Shown: positions 1 to 9,373, numbered from the stretch's first letter. The stretch is DNA of 64,000 nt from Azospirillum sp. OGB3 (GCF_014192915.1 NZ_JACHYN010000003.1:558001-622000); one strand, 5' to 3'. Translations and numbers: made by a program. Notes: generated by a model not told the origin, from the letters alone.

Positions 1-17
1 TTTCTTTCCCCCCACCC

Positions 18-46
18 CTTGAACCGCGGCGGCGACCTCTTATTTC
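18..46 (+). promoter_or_regulatory. possible sigma-32-like promoter upstream of rpoH
   Basis: CTTGAA at 18-23 matches the heat-shock -35 element. It is followed after about 13 bases by a weak CCTCTTATTT at 36-45 in the -10 position. Heat-shock sigma genes in this group are often self-regulated, but the -10 match is poor and the site lies about 150 bases before the gene, so this is only a suggestion. Confidence 0.25.
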
Positions 47-196
47 TAAGCTCTTGCCGACATCCACACATTTGCGGCCGGCCCTGGGCCACAGCCGATC
101 CCACCCCGCTCCGATGGCCCCGCCGGCCAGCCGGGCCGGGGGCCATCGGTCCATTGCAGGGTGTTTCCCGAGGATGCCGGAATCAGGAGAAGCTCT

Positions 197-1096
197 TTGA
201 CGGAACTGGCAGTTTCTGGCGAACCCCTCACCCTCTTTCTAAAAGAAACCCGCAAGTACGACTACCTCACCCCCGAGCAGGAACGCGACCTCGCCATCCG
301 CTGGCGGGAGCGGCAGGACCGCCGCGCCCTCGACAAGCTGATCGGCAGCCACCTCCGGCTCGTTTTCAAAATGGCCCGCGGCTATCAGGGCTACGGGTTG
401 CCGCTGTCCGACCTGATCGCCGAAGGCAACGTCGGCGTCATGCAGGCGGCGCAGAAGTTCGACCCCGACAAGGGATTCCGCTTCGCCACCTACGCGTCCT
501 GGTGGATCCGGGCGGCGATCCAGGAATATGTGCTGCACAACTGGTCGCTGGTGAAGATCGGCACCACGGCGGCCCAGAAGAAGCTGTTCTTCAGCCTGCG
601 CCGGCTGAAGGCGCAGTTGCAGGACGCCGACAACGGCACCTTCGGCGGCGACCTGTCTCCGGAGGCGGTGGAAAGCATCGCGACGGAACTGGACGTCTCC
701 AAGGCCGACGTGATCGAGATGAACCGCCGGCTGGGCACCGACCGCTCGCTGAACGCCACGCTCGCCGAGGACGGTGACAGCGAATGGCTGGACCTGCTCG
801 CCGACGAGAGCCCCGACCAGGAGGCGATCCTGGCCGGCGCGCAGGAGCGCAAGCGCCGCCAGCAGTTCCTCAAGCTGGGGTTGGGCGTTCTCGACGACCG
901 CGAGCGGCAGATCCTGGTGGCCCGCCGCCTGCGCGACGAGCCGCTGACCCTGGAGGAGCTGAGCCAGCACTTCCACGTCTCGCGTGAGCGCGTGCGGCAG
1001 CTCGAGGTGCGCGCCTTCGAGAAGGTCCAGAAGGCGGTGATGGCCCAGGCCCGGCAGGTTCCGGGCACCACGGGCAAGGCGCTGCTGCCGGTGTGA
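197..1096 (+). CDS. rpoH: RNA polymerase sigma factor RpoH (sigma-32 family)
   Basis: This is an alternative sigma factor that directs RNA polymerase to heat-shock promoters. The roughly 299-residue protein has the sigma-70 region 2 core (DLIAEGNVGVMQA, FATYASWWIRAAIQEY), the RpoH-diagnostic box AAQKKLFFSLRRLK, and a C-terminal region 4 helix-turn-helix (VSRERVRQLEVRAFEKVQ). I chose the TTG at 197 because AGGAGA sits 6 bases upstream. A GTG at 161 is in frame but has no spaced ribosome site. The N-terminus is shorter and more divergent than the classical RpoH start, so this may be one of several RpoH paralogs, as is common in alphaproteobacteria. The gene is monocistronic and is followed by an intergenic inverted repeat. 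Confidence 0.93.
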   Translation: MTELAVSGEPLTLFLKETRKYDYLTPEQERDLAIRWRERQDRRALDKLIGSHLRLVFKMARGYQGYGLPLSDLIAEGNVGVMQAAQKFDPDKGFRFATYASWWIRAAIQEYVLHNWSLVKIGTTAAQKKLFFSLRRLKAQLQDADNGTFGGDLSPEAVESIATELDVSKADVIEMNRRLGTDRSLNATLAEDGDSEWLDLLADESPDQEAILAGAQERKRRQQFLKLGLGVLDDRERQILVARRLRDEPLTLEELSQHFHVSRERVRQLEVRAFEKVQKAVMAQARQVPGTTGKALLPV

Positions 1097-1102
1097 GGAA
1101 AG

Positions 1103-1235
1103 CCCTCTCCCGTCCCGGGAGAGGGTGGCGCCGGGTGAGGGTCGCGCAAGGATCAAGGCGCTGGCCCGTTGCAGGCACCCTCACCCTTCCCACGCTGATG
1201 CGTGGGTCCCTTCCCTCTCCCGGGGCGGGAGAGGG
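1103..1235. repeat. intergenic inverted-repeat element, copy 1
   Basis: A GC-rich element bounded by the palindromes CCCTCTCCCGTCCCGGGAGA and its partner CCCTCTCCCGGGGCGGGAGA. Internal blocks read GGGTGAGGGTCGC...AGGATCAAGG and CACCCTCACCC. Closely similar copies lie at 6424-6563 and 24647-24787. It sits between the convergent ends of rpoH and the next gene, where it could form a long hairpin and act as a terminator or RNA-stability element. Confidence 0.75.
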
Positions 1236-1242
1236 AATATTA

Positions 1243-2004
1243 TCAAGGCGTGACGAAGCGCGGCGGTTCCGGCAGCACGGGGGACCGCCGCCGCACGCCG
1301 CGCAACGCGTGCTCCACCGTCGCGATCTGCTCTTCCACCGAGATCAGGATCTGCGACGTCACTTCCAGCGACCGGTCCTCGTAGACCCAGACGTCGGGAT
1401 GGCGGTCGCTCCAGGCGGCGACCGTCCGGTCGCGTTCCTGCAGCAGCCTGACAATCTGCGGCCGGAACAGCCGAATCATCGCGGTGATCCAGCGGTTCGC
1501 CGGCCAGGACGGCCGGGCGTGGTCAACCGTGAAACTGTCGAGCATGCGGATCACGTCGTCCGCCGCGTACCACGTCTCCCCGGTCACCCAACGGTTCGTC
1601 GTGAACAGGCGCACCGGCTGCCCCGCCACGTCCATGGCGATCCCCACCAGATGCGACAGGGCGTCGTTGGGGTTGTCCGGCTCCTCGTAGTCCTTCAGCG
1701 GCACCGGCTCCATGCCCGGCGGCATGCCCAGCGGGCGCAGGAAGGTGTGGAAGTGCCCATGCTCGCCGTCGGGTCGCTCGTCCTCGGGGTGGCAGTGGTA
1801 ATAGTATTGGGCGTGGTATTCGGCGTCGTAGACGTCGCCCGGCGGATAATGGCGCCATTCGTAGAGGGTGCCGTGCCCGCGCAGCAGCTCCCCCACTACC
1901 GTGTCGCCGGTCTTGGCGAGCACCCGCTGGCACAGCCGGACCTCCCGCGCGGCCTCCGACATCGCCTGCAACTCGTCGCGCGAAAGCTCCGCAAGCTCCA
2001 TCAT
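1243..2004 (-). CDS. conserved hypothetical protein (DUF6969-like)
   Basis: A 253-residue soluble protein with no signal peptide or membrane segment. It is rich in His, Tyr and Trp in its first half (EYHAQYYYHCHPEDE, GEHGHFHTF), which might suggest metal binding, and it has the phrase LVGIAMDVAGQPVRLFTTNRW in the middle. It resembles proteins annotated as DUF6969, recognised from memory only. I chose the start at 2004 (MMELAELSRDEL) because the upstream 24 codons look non-coding and lack a ribosome site. It lies downstream of the Mla-like operon on the same strand with an 80-base gap, so cotranscription is possible. The function is unknown. Confidence 0.75.
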   Translation of the reverse strand: MMELAELSRDELQAMSEAAREVRLCQRVLAKTGDTVVGELLRGHGTLYEWRHYPPGDVYDAEYHAQYYYHCHPEDERPDGEHGHFHTFLRPLGMPPGMEPVPLKDYEEPDNPNDALSHLVGIAMDVAGQPVRLFTTNRWVTGETWYAADDVIRMLDSFTVDHARPSWPANRWITAMIRLFRPQIVRLLQERDRTVAAWSDRHPDVWVYEDRSLEVTSQILISVEEQIATVEHALRGVRRRSPVLPEPPRFVTP

Positions 2005-2085
2005 CGGATGCTCTGCCCCGTCAGCCCCTGCCCGTCCCAGATCCCTATTACGTATGAGGCTTTGTACGCATAGCAAGCGCTTTCC

Positions 2086-2766
2086 TCAACGAAGGCCCGC
2101 CGAACCCGGACGGCCGGCTTCGGCGCGGAACACCGCCTCGCCCCGCCGCAGGGTCCAGTCCACCAACGCGCCTTCCACCTGCCCCAAGGCCATGTTGAAC
2201 GCGGCGATCACGTCGCTGAAGTCCGACCCGCGCACCGGCACCACGGCGTCGAAGGTCTCGCCCGCCTCGATGGTCCGGTTGGGCATGGCGACCAGCTTGG
2301 CCGACAGCCGCACCCGCACCCGGTCCGGCGCCGCGGCGTTGGGATCGGTGAATTCCGCCTGGAAATCGCGCAGTTCGGTCTTCAACAGGAAGTCGGAGCG
2401 CAGCCCCGCCGAATCCCGCCCGACCGAGACGATCCGCCGGCTGTCCTCGAAGGACTGGACGATCAGCCCCTGCACCATGTTCGGCGCCCGGTCGGCCCAG
2501 GACACCCCGGCGAAGTAGTCGAGCGCGGTGGCCGAACGTGTGACCGCGATGCGCGGCGTGTCGATGCCGGCGCTGGCCGCCGGCGGCTCCACCAGCAACT
2601 GCCAGCGCACCGGTGGCGAACCGGATTCGGCCACCGTCCCCGGCGTCAGCGTGTAGAGGCTGGGCGCGGTGGGGTTCAGCGCCGCGCAGCCGGTCATCAG
2701 GCCGAGCGCCAGAAGCCCCGCCGCCGTCGCCTTCATCAAACGGCCCGTCATCAAAAGGCTTGTCAT
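2086..2766 (-). CDS. ABC-type transport auxiliary lipoprotein (PqiC/YmbA-like)
   Basis: The 226-residue protein has a lipoprotein signal (hydrophobic stretch then LMTGC, lipid-anchored Cys27). It has the fold signature of the ABC_trans_aux family: a YTL motif after the Cys (PSLYTLTP), then IAVTRSATALDYFAGVSWAD and NMVQGLIVQSFEDS. In MCE/Mla systems this component sits at the outer membrane and helps pass lipids between the MlaD ring and the outer leaflet. Its ATG overlaps the stop of the mlaD-like gene by four bases (ATGA), so it is translationally coupled as the last gene of the operon. Confidence 0.88.
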   Translation of the reverse strand: MTSLLMTGRLMKATAAGLLALGLMTGCAALNPTAPSLYTLTPGTVAESGSPPVRWQLLVEPPAASAGIDTPRIAVTRSATALDYFAGVSWADRAPNMVQGLIVQSFEDSRRIVSVGRDSAGLRSDFLLKTELRDFQAEFTDPNAAAPDRVRVRLSAKLVAMPNRTIEAGETFDAVVPVRGSDFSDVIAAFNMALGQVEGALVDWTLRRGEAVFRAEAGRPGSAGLR

Positions 2767-3722
2767 CGTCCACGCACCTCCACGCCCTGGCGGGTTCCGC
2801 CGAACAGGAAGTTCGACGGGTCGTTCTCGATCCGCGTCACGACGCGGGACAATTGCCCCGAAAGGTCGCGCAACTGCGAGATCAGCAAGGTCAGCTCATA
2901 CAGCCCGCCGCCGGTGAAGTCGCGGATCGCCCCGCGGTTCTCGCCGATCATGGCGTTGAGCTGGTTGGCGGTCTTGTTCAGCGACCCGGCCAGCGTGTTC
3001 AGGTCGCCGGTCAGCGTCTTGGTGCCGCTCTCCACCGCGGCCAGCGTGCGCTGCGCCTGTTCCATCGTCTGGCCGAGCTGCGGCCCGACCGTCTCGAAGC
3101 CCTGGAGCGTGCGGTTGGCCTGGGCGAGGGTCGTGTCCAGCCCCTGGCTGGCGCGGGCCAGCTCGCCGGTCAACGTGCGCGTGTTGGCCAGGATCTCGGC
3201 GATGGCCGCCTGGTTCTGCGGGGTCAGCAGGTCGGCCACCCGGTTGGTCAGGTCGAGCGCGCGGTTCAGGAGCTGCGGGGCGGCGTCGACGAAGACCGTC
3301 AGCGACGACGGGCGCGACGGGATCACCGGGATGCCGCCGTCATGCGCGGTGCGTAGAAGCTCGCTCATCTCCGTGCCGCCGGAAATCTGGACATAGGCAC
3401 CGCCGGTGATGCCCTGCACCTCCAGCGAGGCGATGGAGTCGGTCTTGATCGGCGTGCCTTCCTGCACCTCGATCCGCACGCGCACGCGGCTGACGTCGTT
3501 GGGGTCCAGGCGGATGTCGGTCGCCGTGCCCACGGGGATGCCGCGGTACCGCACCGGGCTGCCCTCCTGCAGACCCGTCACCGAACCGGTGAAATAGATG
3601 TAATAGGGCTGGCGCGTCTCCTCCAATTGGATCTTGGCGACCCAGACCGTGAAGACGAAGAGGCCGGCGAGCAAGGCCAACACGAAGCTGCCCACGAGGA
3701 TGTAGCTGGTGCGGGTTTCCAT
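2763..3722 (-). CDS. MlaD family (MCE domain) lipid transport protein
   Basis: The 319-residue protein has one N-terminal transmembrane helix (about residues 7-28, ILVGSFVLALLAGLFVFTVW). A single MCE domain follows (about 38-120: YYIYFTGSVTGLQEGSPVRY and GIPVGTATDIRLD). The rest is a long periplasmic helical tail with heptad-like repeats of Leu and Ala (LTGELARASQGLDTTLAQ). MlaD-type proteins form a periplasmic hexameric ring on the permease and bind phospholipid. It lies between the ATPase (9-base gap) and the lipoprotein (4-base overlap). Confidence 0.92.
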   Translation of the reverse strand: METRTSYILVGSFVLALLAGLFVFTVWVAKIQLEETRQPYYIYFTGSVTGLQEGSPVRYRGIPVGTATDIRLDPNDVSRVRVRIEVQEGTPIKTDSIASLEVQGITGGAYVQISGGTEMSELLRTAHDGGIPVIPSRPSSLTVFVDAAPQLLNRALDLTNRVADLLTPQNQAAIAEILANTRTLTGELARASQGLDTTLAQANRTLQGFETVGPQLGQTMEQAQRTLAAVESGTKTLTGDLNTLAGSLNKTANQLNAMIGENRGAIRDFTGGGLYELTLLISQLRDLSGQLSRVVTRIENDPSNFLFGGTRQGVEVRGR

Positions 3723-3731
3723 GGCGTCCGG

Positions 3732-4526
3732 TCAGCTTTCTGCATGGCGCGCGGCGCGGCCGCGCGGTCCGTGGAAATAGTCGTGAATCCAGGGATGCGG
3801 GTCGCGGAGATGCTCCTCCAGCGTGCCCACGCGAATCTTCTTGTCGACCAGCACCGCGATGCGGTCGCAGATCGAGGTCAGGCTGTCCAGGTCGTGGGTG
3901 ACCATGAAGACGGTCAACCCCAGGCTGCGCTGAAGGTTGCGGATCAGCTGGTCGAAGGCGGCGGCGCCGATGGGGTCCAGACCGGCGGTCGGCTCGTCCA
4001 AAAACAGGATGTCGGGGTCGAGCGCCAGGGCGCGGGCCAGCCCGGCGCGCTTGATCATGCCGCCCGACAGCTCCGACGGGAACTTCGCCCCGGCGTTGGC
4101 CGGCAGGCCGGACATGGCGATCTTGACCCGCGCGATCTCCGCCGACAGCGCCGCCGACAGGTCGGTGTGCTCGCGCAGCGGGACCATGACGTTCTGCGCC
4201 ACGGTCATCGAACTGAACAGCGCGCCGTTCTGGAACAGCACGCCGGTGCGCGCCTGGAGCGCCACCCGCTCGCGCTCCGGCAGGCCGGCGGTGTCGCGGC
4301 CGAGAAGCTCGATCCGGCCGTCCGCCGGGCGGATCAGGCCGAGAATCTCCTTGAGCAGGACCGACTTGCCGGTGCCGGAGCCGCCGACCACGCCCAGCAC
4401 CTCGCCCCGCCGCACGTCGAGGTCGAGCCCGTCATGGACCACCTGCGGGCCGAAGCGCGTGACCAGCCCGCGCACGCGGATCACCGCGTCCTGCGCATCC
4501 GGTTGTCTGTCGTCAAACGGCGCCAC
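3732..4526 (-). CDS. ABC transporter ATP-binding protein, MlaF-like
   Basis: The 264-residue cytoplasmic ATPase powers the Mla-like lipid transporter. Visible motifs are Walker A GGSGTGKS (residues 48-55), Q-loop FQNGALFSSMTVAQNV, signature LSGGMIKRAGLARAL (an MlaF-type variant with MIKR), Walker B DILFLDEPTAGLDP and the switch histidine in VTHDLDS. The length is normal for the family. It starts 6 bases after the permease stop and ends 9 bases before the mlaD-like gene. The order permease-ATPase-MlaD-lipoprotein is the usual alphaproteobacterial one. Confidence 0.93.
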   Translation of the reverse strand: MAPFDDRQPDAQDAVIRVRGLVTRFGPQVVHDGLDLDVRRGEVLGVVGGSGTGKSVLLKEILGLIRPADGRIELLGRDTAGLPERERVALQARTGVLFQNGALFSSMTVAQNVMVPLREHTDLSAALSAEIARVKIAMSGLPANAGAKFPSELSGGMIKRAGLARALALDPDILFLDEPTAGLDPIGAAAFDQLIRNLQRSLGLTVFMVTHDLDSLTSICDRIAVLVDKKIRVGTLEEHLRDPHPWIHDYFHGPRGRAARHAES

Positions 4527-4532
4527 GGTCCC

Positions 4533-5669
4533 TCACAGCCTGAGGAAGGAGAACAGGACGGAGAACACCGCGTCCAGGACGATCACCAGGAAGATGGACT
4601 CCACCACCGACTTGGTGGTCAGCGTGCCCACGCTCTCGGCGCTGCCGGAGACCTTCAGCCCCTCGTAACAGCCGACCATGGCGATCACCAGCGCGAAGAC
4701 CGGGGCCTTCACCAGTCCAACCAGGAAATGCGGCAGCGTGACGGCGCCGTGAAGCTGGCGGATGAACTGCCCGAAGGTGATGTCCAGCGTCGCGTAGCTC
4801 ATCACCGCACCGCCGAACAGCCCCATGATGTCGGCGTAGAAGGCCAGCAGCGGCAGGGTGATCATCAGGGCCAGCGCGCGCGGCACCACCAGAAGCTCCA
4901 CCACGTCCAGCCCCAGCGTGCTGATGGCGTCCACCTCCTGGTTCACCTTCATGGTGCCGATCTGCGCGGTGAAGGCGGAGCCGGAGCGCCCGGCCACGAT
5001 GATGGCGGTCATCAGGATGCCGATTTCGCGCAGGATCGACACGCCCAGCAGGTTGACCACGAACAGCTCCGCCCCGAAGCGGCGGAGCTGGTCCGCCCCC
5101 TGGAAGGCCAGCACCACGCCGATCAGGAAGGACAGCAGCCCGAGGATCGGCAGGGCGTTCAGCCCGGTCTGCTCGATGTGGAACATCACCGAGCGGAAGC
5201 GCAGCCGCCGCGGGTTGACGATCAGCCGCCCGAAGGTGATGGCGATGAGGCCAAGGAAGGACAGCAGGTCCCGCCCCTCGCGCAGCCCGTCGACGGCGGT
5301 GCGACCGGTGCGCTCCAGCATGTCGAGGATGGGGCGGTGCGTCTGGGCCCGCTCGACCGGCGGGGGGCCGACCTCGCGCACGGCGTCGAACAGGGCGGCG
5401 TGCTCCGGGCGGATGGCGGACAGGTCGACGCCGTGGCCCGCCGCCGTCAGCCGGGCGGACAGCGCGGACAGCAGATAGGCCCCCACCGTGTCCATGGCAT
5501 CCAGCCGCGACAGGTCGAGGCTCACCGTCCCGCCGCCGTCCAGCGCGAAGCCGTCGAGCGTGCCCGACAGGGACCCGGCGGCCTGCAGATCCCAACGGCC
5601 GAGAGCCGTCAGCCGCCACTCACCGTCGCCGGCGCGCGACGATTCCAACCACGCCCTTTCGCGCGCCAT
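4533..5669 (-). CDS. MlaE family lipid ABC transporter permease with N-terminal STAS domain
   Basis: The 378-residue inner-membrane permease is the first gene of the operon. Residues about 15-110 form a STAS-like domain ([19 protein letters not shown]). The rest is the MlaE permease fold, with several hydrophobic helices and the conserved stretches [18 protein letters not shown] and [20 protein letters not shown]. In Mla systems the STAS function is often a separate protein (MlaB); here it is fused. I used the ATG at 5669, which has AGGA about 7 bases upstream; a longer form from 5717 is possible. The fused STAS domain suggests the permease controls assembly with the ATPase in cis. Confidence 0.92.
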   Translation of the reverse strand: MARERAWLESSRAGDGEWRLTALGRWDLQAAGSLSGTLDGFALDGGGTVSLDLSRLDAMDTVGAYLLSALSARLTAAGHGVDLSAIRPEHAALFDAVREVGPPPVERAQTHRPILDMLERTGRTAVDGLREGRDLLSFLGLIAITFGRLIVNPRRLRFRSVMFHIEQTGLNALPILGLLSFLIGVVLAFQGADQLRRFGAELFVVNLLGVSILREIGILMTAIIVAGRSGSAFTAQIGTMKVNQEVDAISTLGLDVVELLVVPRALALMITLPLLAFYADIMGLFGGAVMSYATLDITFGQFIRQLHGAVTLPHFLVGLVKAPVFALVIAMVGCYEGLKVSGSAESVGTLTTKSVVESIFLVIVLDAVFSVLFSFLRL

Positions 5670-5856
5670 GCCCCGTCCTGCCCTTCCCTTCCGGTGCCGC
5701 CACGCGGCGCTGCTCATGCTTGTGGAGAGGAACTTGGCCGCAAGCCCCCCCGATGGTCAACCTCAAGCCGGGGAAAAACAGCCGCACAGCGGTGGTTTGC
5801 ACGCGGACCGCCGCCCCGATAGTATGGCGCCGCCGTTGCACAGGAACCTTTTCACC

Positions 5857-6384
5857 ATGCCGAACCCCATCGACCTGAAGAACCACATCCGCGGCATCGC
5901 CGACTTCCCCAAGCCCGGCATCCTCTTCTACGACATCTCCCCGCTGCTGGCCCACGCCGAGGCGTGGAAGGAAGCGGTGGACCAGCTGGCCGAGGCGCTG
6001 CGCCCGCGCAAGCCGGAGCTGCTGGTGGGCATCGAGTCCCGCGGCTTCCTGATCGCCGCCCCGCTGGCCCTGGCGCTCGGCACCGGCTTCATCATGGTGC
6101 GCAAGCACGGCAAGCTGCCCGGCGACAAGGTCGCCCATTCCTACGACCTGGAATACGGCACCGACACCATCGAGGTTCAGGCCGACGCCGTGAAGCCGGG
6201 CCAGCGCGTGGTCGTGCTGGACGACCTGCTGGCGACCGGCGGCACCATGGCCGCGGCGATCAGCCTGCTGCGCCGCGTCGGCGCCGACGTCCGCGCCGCC
6301 GCCTTCCTGGTCGAGCTGACCTTCCTCAACGGCCGCGACAAGCTGGACGTCCCCAGCGTCTCGCTGATGAGCTACGATTCGTAA
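5857..6384 (+). CDS. apt: adenine phosphoribosyltransferase
   Basis: Converts adenine plus PRPP to AMP in purine salvage, in the cytoplasm. The 175-residue protein carries the APT hallmarks: [18 protein letters not shown] near the N-terminus, [14 protein letters not shown], the flexible-loop KHGKLPG, and the PRPP-binding motif [17 protein letters not shown]. The start [12 protein letters not shown] at 5857 matches the usual family N-terminus; longer in-frame extensions are antisense to the permease gene. It is divergent from the Mla-like operon. An intergenic inverted repeat lies directly downstream. Confidence 0.96.
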   Translation: MPNPIDLKNHIRGIADFPKPGILFYDISPLLAHAEAWKEAVDQLAEALRPRKPELLVGIESRGFLIAAPLALALGTGFIMVRKHGKLPGDKVAHSYDLEYGTDTIEVQADAVKPGQRVVVLDDLLATGGTMAAAISLLRRVGADVRAAAFLVELTFLNGRDKLDVPSVSLMSYDS

Positions 6385-6423
6385 AAGCGCCTTCCCGAGA
6401 GGCGTCTGCCCATCCTTTAAGCA

Positions 6424-6563
6424 CCCTCTCCCGCCCCGGGAGAGGGTGGCGCCGAAGGCGCCGGGTGAGGGTCGCCCGAGGATCAAGGCACTGATTCTCG
6501 GCGGCATCCTCACCCTTCCTGCGCGTTGCGCGGGCCCCTTCCCTCTCCCGGGGCGGGAGAGGG
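6424..6563. repeat. intergenic inverted-repeat element, copy 2
   Basis: Same layout as copy 1: a left palindrome CCCTCTCCCGCCCCGGGAGA, an internal GGGTGAGGGTCGCCCGAGGA, then CCTCACCC, and a closing CCCTCTCCCGGGGCGGGAGA. It lies between apt and the CocE/NonD hydrolase gene, which point the same way, so it could end the apt transcript. Confidence 0.75.
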
Positions 6564-6641
6564 AGCATCGCGGCGGGGTTCGCCGCTCATGGCACAGCGC
6601 TTGCGAGAGTGGCCGGTCACAGTTGCTCGGCAGGGCGCCCC

Positions 6642-8333
6642 ATGACCCATATGGCCCCGGTGATTCTCGAACAGCCGCCCCTTCTGGCCGTCCGGCCACC
6701 CGAAACCGTCTCCATGCGGACACGCGAGGGCTTGCGGCTGGACGCCGACCTCTACCGTCCCGACGGGGTCGGCCCCTGGCCGGTCCTGCTGCTGCGTCTG
6801 GCCTGCGGGCGGCGCACCGCGATGACCAGCCATTACGCGCACCCGCGCTGGTACGCCGCCCGCGGTTATGTCGTCGTGGTGCAGGACGTGCGCGGGCGCG
6901 GCACGTCGGAGGGCCGTTTCCGCCCCTTCGAGGCGGAGCGTGAGGACGGTGCCGACGCGGTGGCCTGGGCGGCCTCCCTGCCCGGCTCCAACGGCACCGT
7001 CGGCATGTACGGCAGCGGCTACGCGGGAATGGCGCAACTCCTGGCCCTGGCCGAGCGGCCCGCCGCGTTGCGCGCGGTGGTTCCGGCGCTGGCCGGCTGG
7101 GACGTCTTCACCGACTGGGCGACGGAGGGCGGGGCCTTCCGGCTGGCCGACGCGATGGGATGGGCGCTGCATTGCGCGGCGGAATCCGCCCGGCGGCTGG
7201 AGGATGGCGCGGCCTACCGCGCGCTCCTGGAGGCGATCCGCAGCCTGCCGCTGGACGACGAGATCCCGTCCCGCCCAAGGGTGCTGCGGGATTACGCGCG
7301 GCACTGCCATCACGACGATTGGCTGACCACGCCCGGGCCGGGTGGCGGCTGGGACGACCTGTCGCCGCGCCAAGCCCTTTCCGGCGGCGGGATAGGGGAT
7401 GTGTCGGTCCTTCAGATCGGCGGTTGGTACGACCCGCGCCTGACCGGCACGCTGGCGGCGCACGAGGCCCTGTCCACCGGCAGCGATGGCTCTGTCCGCC
7501 TACTGGTCGGCCCCTGGGATCGCCATGGGGTGACGACCCATGCCGGACTCGACGAATCCTGCGGCGACGGCCGGGCGCCGTCCGACGTGCCATCCTTCGA
7601 TGCGCTGCAACTCGGCTGGTTCGAGCGTTTCCTGAAGGGAGAGATGAACGGCGCCGACCGCGGCGGGCCGATCCGCCTGTTCGACGTTCTGGAACGCCGC
7701 TGGCGCGACCTGCCGGCCCTGCCGCCCGCCGCGCACCCGCTGCATCTGTCCAGCGACGGCCTCGCCACGCGGCGCGGCGGTGCCCTGCGCGACGATGCCC
7801 CGGGGGAAGCGTTTCTCGATGTGCTGGTCCACGATCCACGTGATCCGGTGCCCACCGTGGGCGGCCACGCCGTGCCCGACGCCGGTCCGCGCAACCGCGC
7901 CGCCGTCGACGCCCGCCCCGACGTGGCGGTCTACGACACCGCCCCGCTCACCGCGCCGCTGACGCTGTCCGGTCAGGCCGAACTGGAAATCTGGGTGGAG
8001 GCCGACGCCCCGTCCTTCGACGTCAGCGCCGTCCTGTCCGCCGTGCTGCCCGACGGGCGCGTCCTGCCGCTCAGCCAGGGTCACGCGCGGGTCGAACCGG
8101 GCGGCGAGCAGCGCCCCATGCCGGTGGCCCTGCGCGCGCTCTGCGCGACCCTGCCCGCCGGAAGCGCGCTGCGCCTCAGCCTCGCCGGGTCCTGCTTCCC
8201 GGCCTATCCCGTCAATCCAGGGACGGGGGCGGAGCCGGGCGAGACACGGCTGGTGGATGCGCAGCCGATCACCCTGCTGATCCACGGCGGCGGCGCCCGC
8301 CCGTCGCGCCTGCTGCTGCCGGCCCGGGCCTGA
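6642..8333 (+). CDS. CocE/NonD family alpha/beta hydrolase (X-Pro dipeptidyl-peptidase-like)
   Basis: The 563-residue protein has the family layout. An N-terminal alpha/beta-hydrolase domain (about 40-340) carries the nucleophile serine in GMYGSGYAGM. A likely catalytic histidine lies in VGPWDRHG. A C-terminal jelly-roll domain follows (about 350-560, with APLTLSGQAELEIWVEADA). Members cleave esters or acyl-peptide bonds (cocaine esterase, glutaryl acylase, X-Pro peptidases), so the substrate cannot be assigned. I chose ATG 6642 (MTHMAPV) over 6609. It is monocistronic between an inverted repeat and a convergent gene 13 bases away. Confidence 0.87.
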   Translation: MTHMAPVILEQPPLLAVRPPETVSMRTREGLRLDADLYRPDGVGPWPVLLLRLACGRRTAMTSHYAHPRWYAARGYVVVVQDVRGRGTSEGRFRPFEAEREDGADAVAWAASLPGSNGTVGMYGSGYAGMAQLLALAERPAALRAVVPALAGWDVFTDWATEGGAFRLADAMGWALHCAAESARRLEDGAAYRALLEAIRSLPLDDEIPSRPRVLRDYARHCHHDDWLTTPGPGGGWDDLSPRQALSGGGIGDVSVLQIGGWYDPRLTGTLAAHEALSTGSDGSVRLLVGPWDRHGVTTHAGLDESCGDGRAPSDVPSFDALQLGWFERFLKGEMNGADRGGPIRLFDVLERRWRDLPALPPAAHPLHLSSDGLATRRGGALRDDAPGEAFLDVLVHDPRDPVPTVGGHAVPDAGPRNRAAVDARPDVAVYDTAPLTAPLTLSGQAELEIWVEADAPSFDVSAVLSAVLPDGRVLPLSQGHARVEPGGEQRPMPVALRALCATLPAGSALRLSLAGSCFPAYPVNPGTGAEPGETRLVDAQPITLLIHGGGARPSRLLLPARA

Positions 8334-8346
8334 CCGTCGGAACCCG

Positions 8347-9153
8347 TCAGGGGCGCCGGCCAAAGCCCTCCTCGCGGGCGTCGCCGAAGACACCCTCGTC
8401 CTCATCGTCCGCCTCGAAATCGCGGAGCGCGCGGGCGGCGCTGCGCAGGCACAGGTTCAGGCTGCGGTCGAGCAGGCGCATCATCAGGTCGCGGAACGGC
8501 GTCTTGTCGCCCAGCGACCAGGCCCGCTCCACCATCGCGCCATACATCTCGCGATCCTCGTCGGTCACCACCACCGGCGGGAAGCCCGCACGGTTCAGGA
8601 TCAGGTTGCACAGCAGAAGCGCGGTTGCGGCGTTGCCCTGGAAGAAGGGACGGACGCTCATCAGCCGGTGATGCGCTTCGAAGGCGGCCTCCGGCCCAGC
8701 CTCCGTCCGGCGCAGCCAGCCCGACAGCGCCGACATCGACACCCGCACCTTCGCCGGATCGGGGGAAGCCCCGGCGTCGTCCTTGAGCGCACCGTCCCGG
8801 TAGCGTCCGGCGTTCGTGTCGATCCCCTGGTACAGCACGCCATGGAAGGCCGCGATGGTGCGCTCCGTCACCACCCCACCGCCCTGGAAGGACAGGCGGG
8901 CCATCAGTTCCAGCGCCGCGCGATGGTTGAGCACGAGGCGCTGCGGCTCGGCCGGGCGGCTGCGCAGCACGGAACCGCGGTCCAGCACCATGCGGATGTC
9001 GTCCGGTGACAGCTCCACCCCCTCCACGAGGAGGCAGGCGGTGGTCAGGCCGCGCTCGAAGCGGTCGGCCAGATCGCGGACCACCGTCGGCGGCATCGGC
9101 CGGGCGTCGTCCAGAACCCGCTTCTTCTCCAGAATATCGTCCAGCAGCGCCAT
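8347..9153 (-). CDS. Fic-fold protein with degenerate catalytic motif
   Basis: The 268-residue, mostly helical protein has a Fic-like layout. The flap region TNAGRYRDG matches the family GxYR element, and further on a motif stands where Fic proteins have HPFxxGNGRxxR. Here it reads RPFFQGNAATAL (residues 168-179). The catalytic His is Arg168, the acidic Mg-binding position is Gln172, and the Gly and Arg that bind the nucleotide are Ala and Thr. The inhibitory-helix motif is also off consensus (CLLVEG at 40-45). Canonical AMP transfer therefore looks unlikely. The gene itself is intact, with no frameshift. The family call is mine from motifs; the fold should be confirmed. Confidence 0.65.
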   Translation of the reverse strand: MALLDDILEKKRVLDDARPMPPTVVRDLADRFERGLTTACLLVEGVELSPDDIRMVLDRGSVLRSRPAEPQRLVLNHRAALELMARLSFQGGGVVTERTIAAFHGVLYQGIDTNAGRYRDGALKDDAGASPDPAKVRVSMSALSGWLRRTEAGPEAAFEAHHRLMSVRPFFQGNAATALLLCNLILNRAGFPPVVVTDEDREMYGAMVERAWSLGDKTPFRDLMMRLLDRSLNLCLRSAARALRDFEADDEDEGVFGDAREEGFGRRP

Positions 9154-9373
9154 CGTCCCGAACTCCGCAGATCCCTGGCATTTTCATAATGCCTGGACGG
9201 CGCGCGGGGAAGCACATCCTTTGCCGCCCCACAAGGTCAACAGGCTGCGGCGCAACCTCCAGCCTGCGGTTTTTTGCCGCTTGTGCGGCCGCGGTTGCCG
9301 GTTTTAACATCGCAATACAAGATTTCCGCTGCCCTATACTCGCCTGACCCGGCCCTCTGGAAGGATTGATCCG

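Noticed and set aside
3627..5822. A 731-codon plus-strand open frame across the Mla-like operon
   Set aside because: It is antisense to three clear genes. Its composition (very rich in His, Gln, Asp and Arg) is what GC-rich antisense frames give, and it has no recognisable domain.
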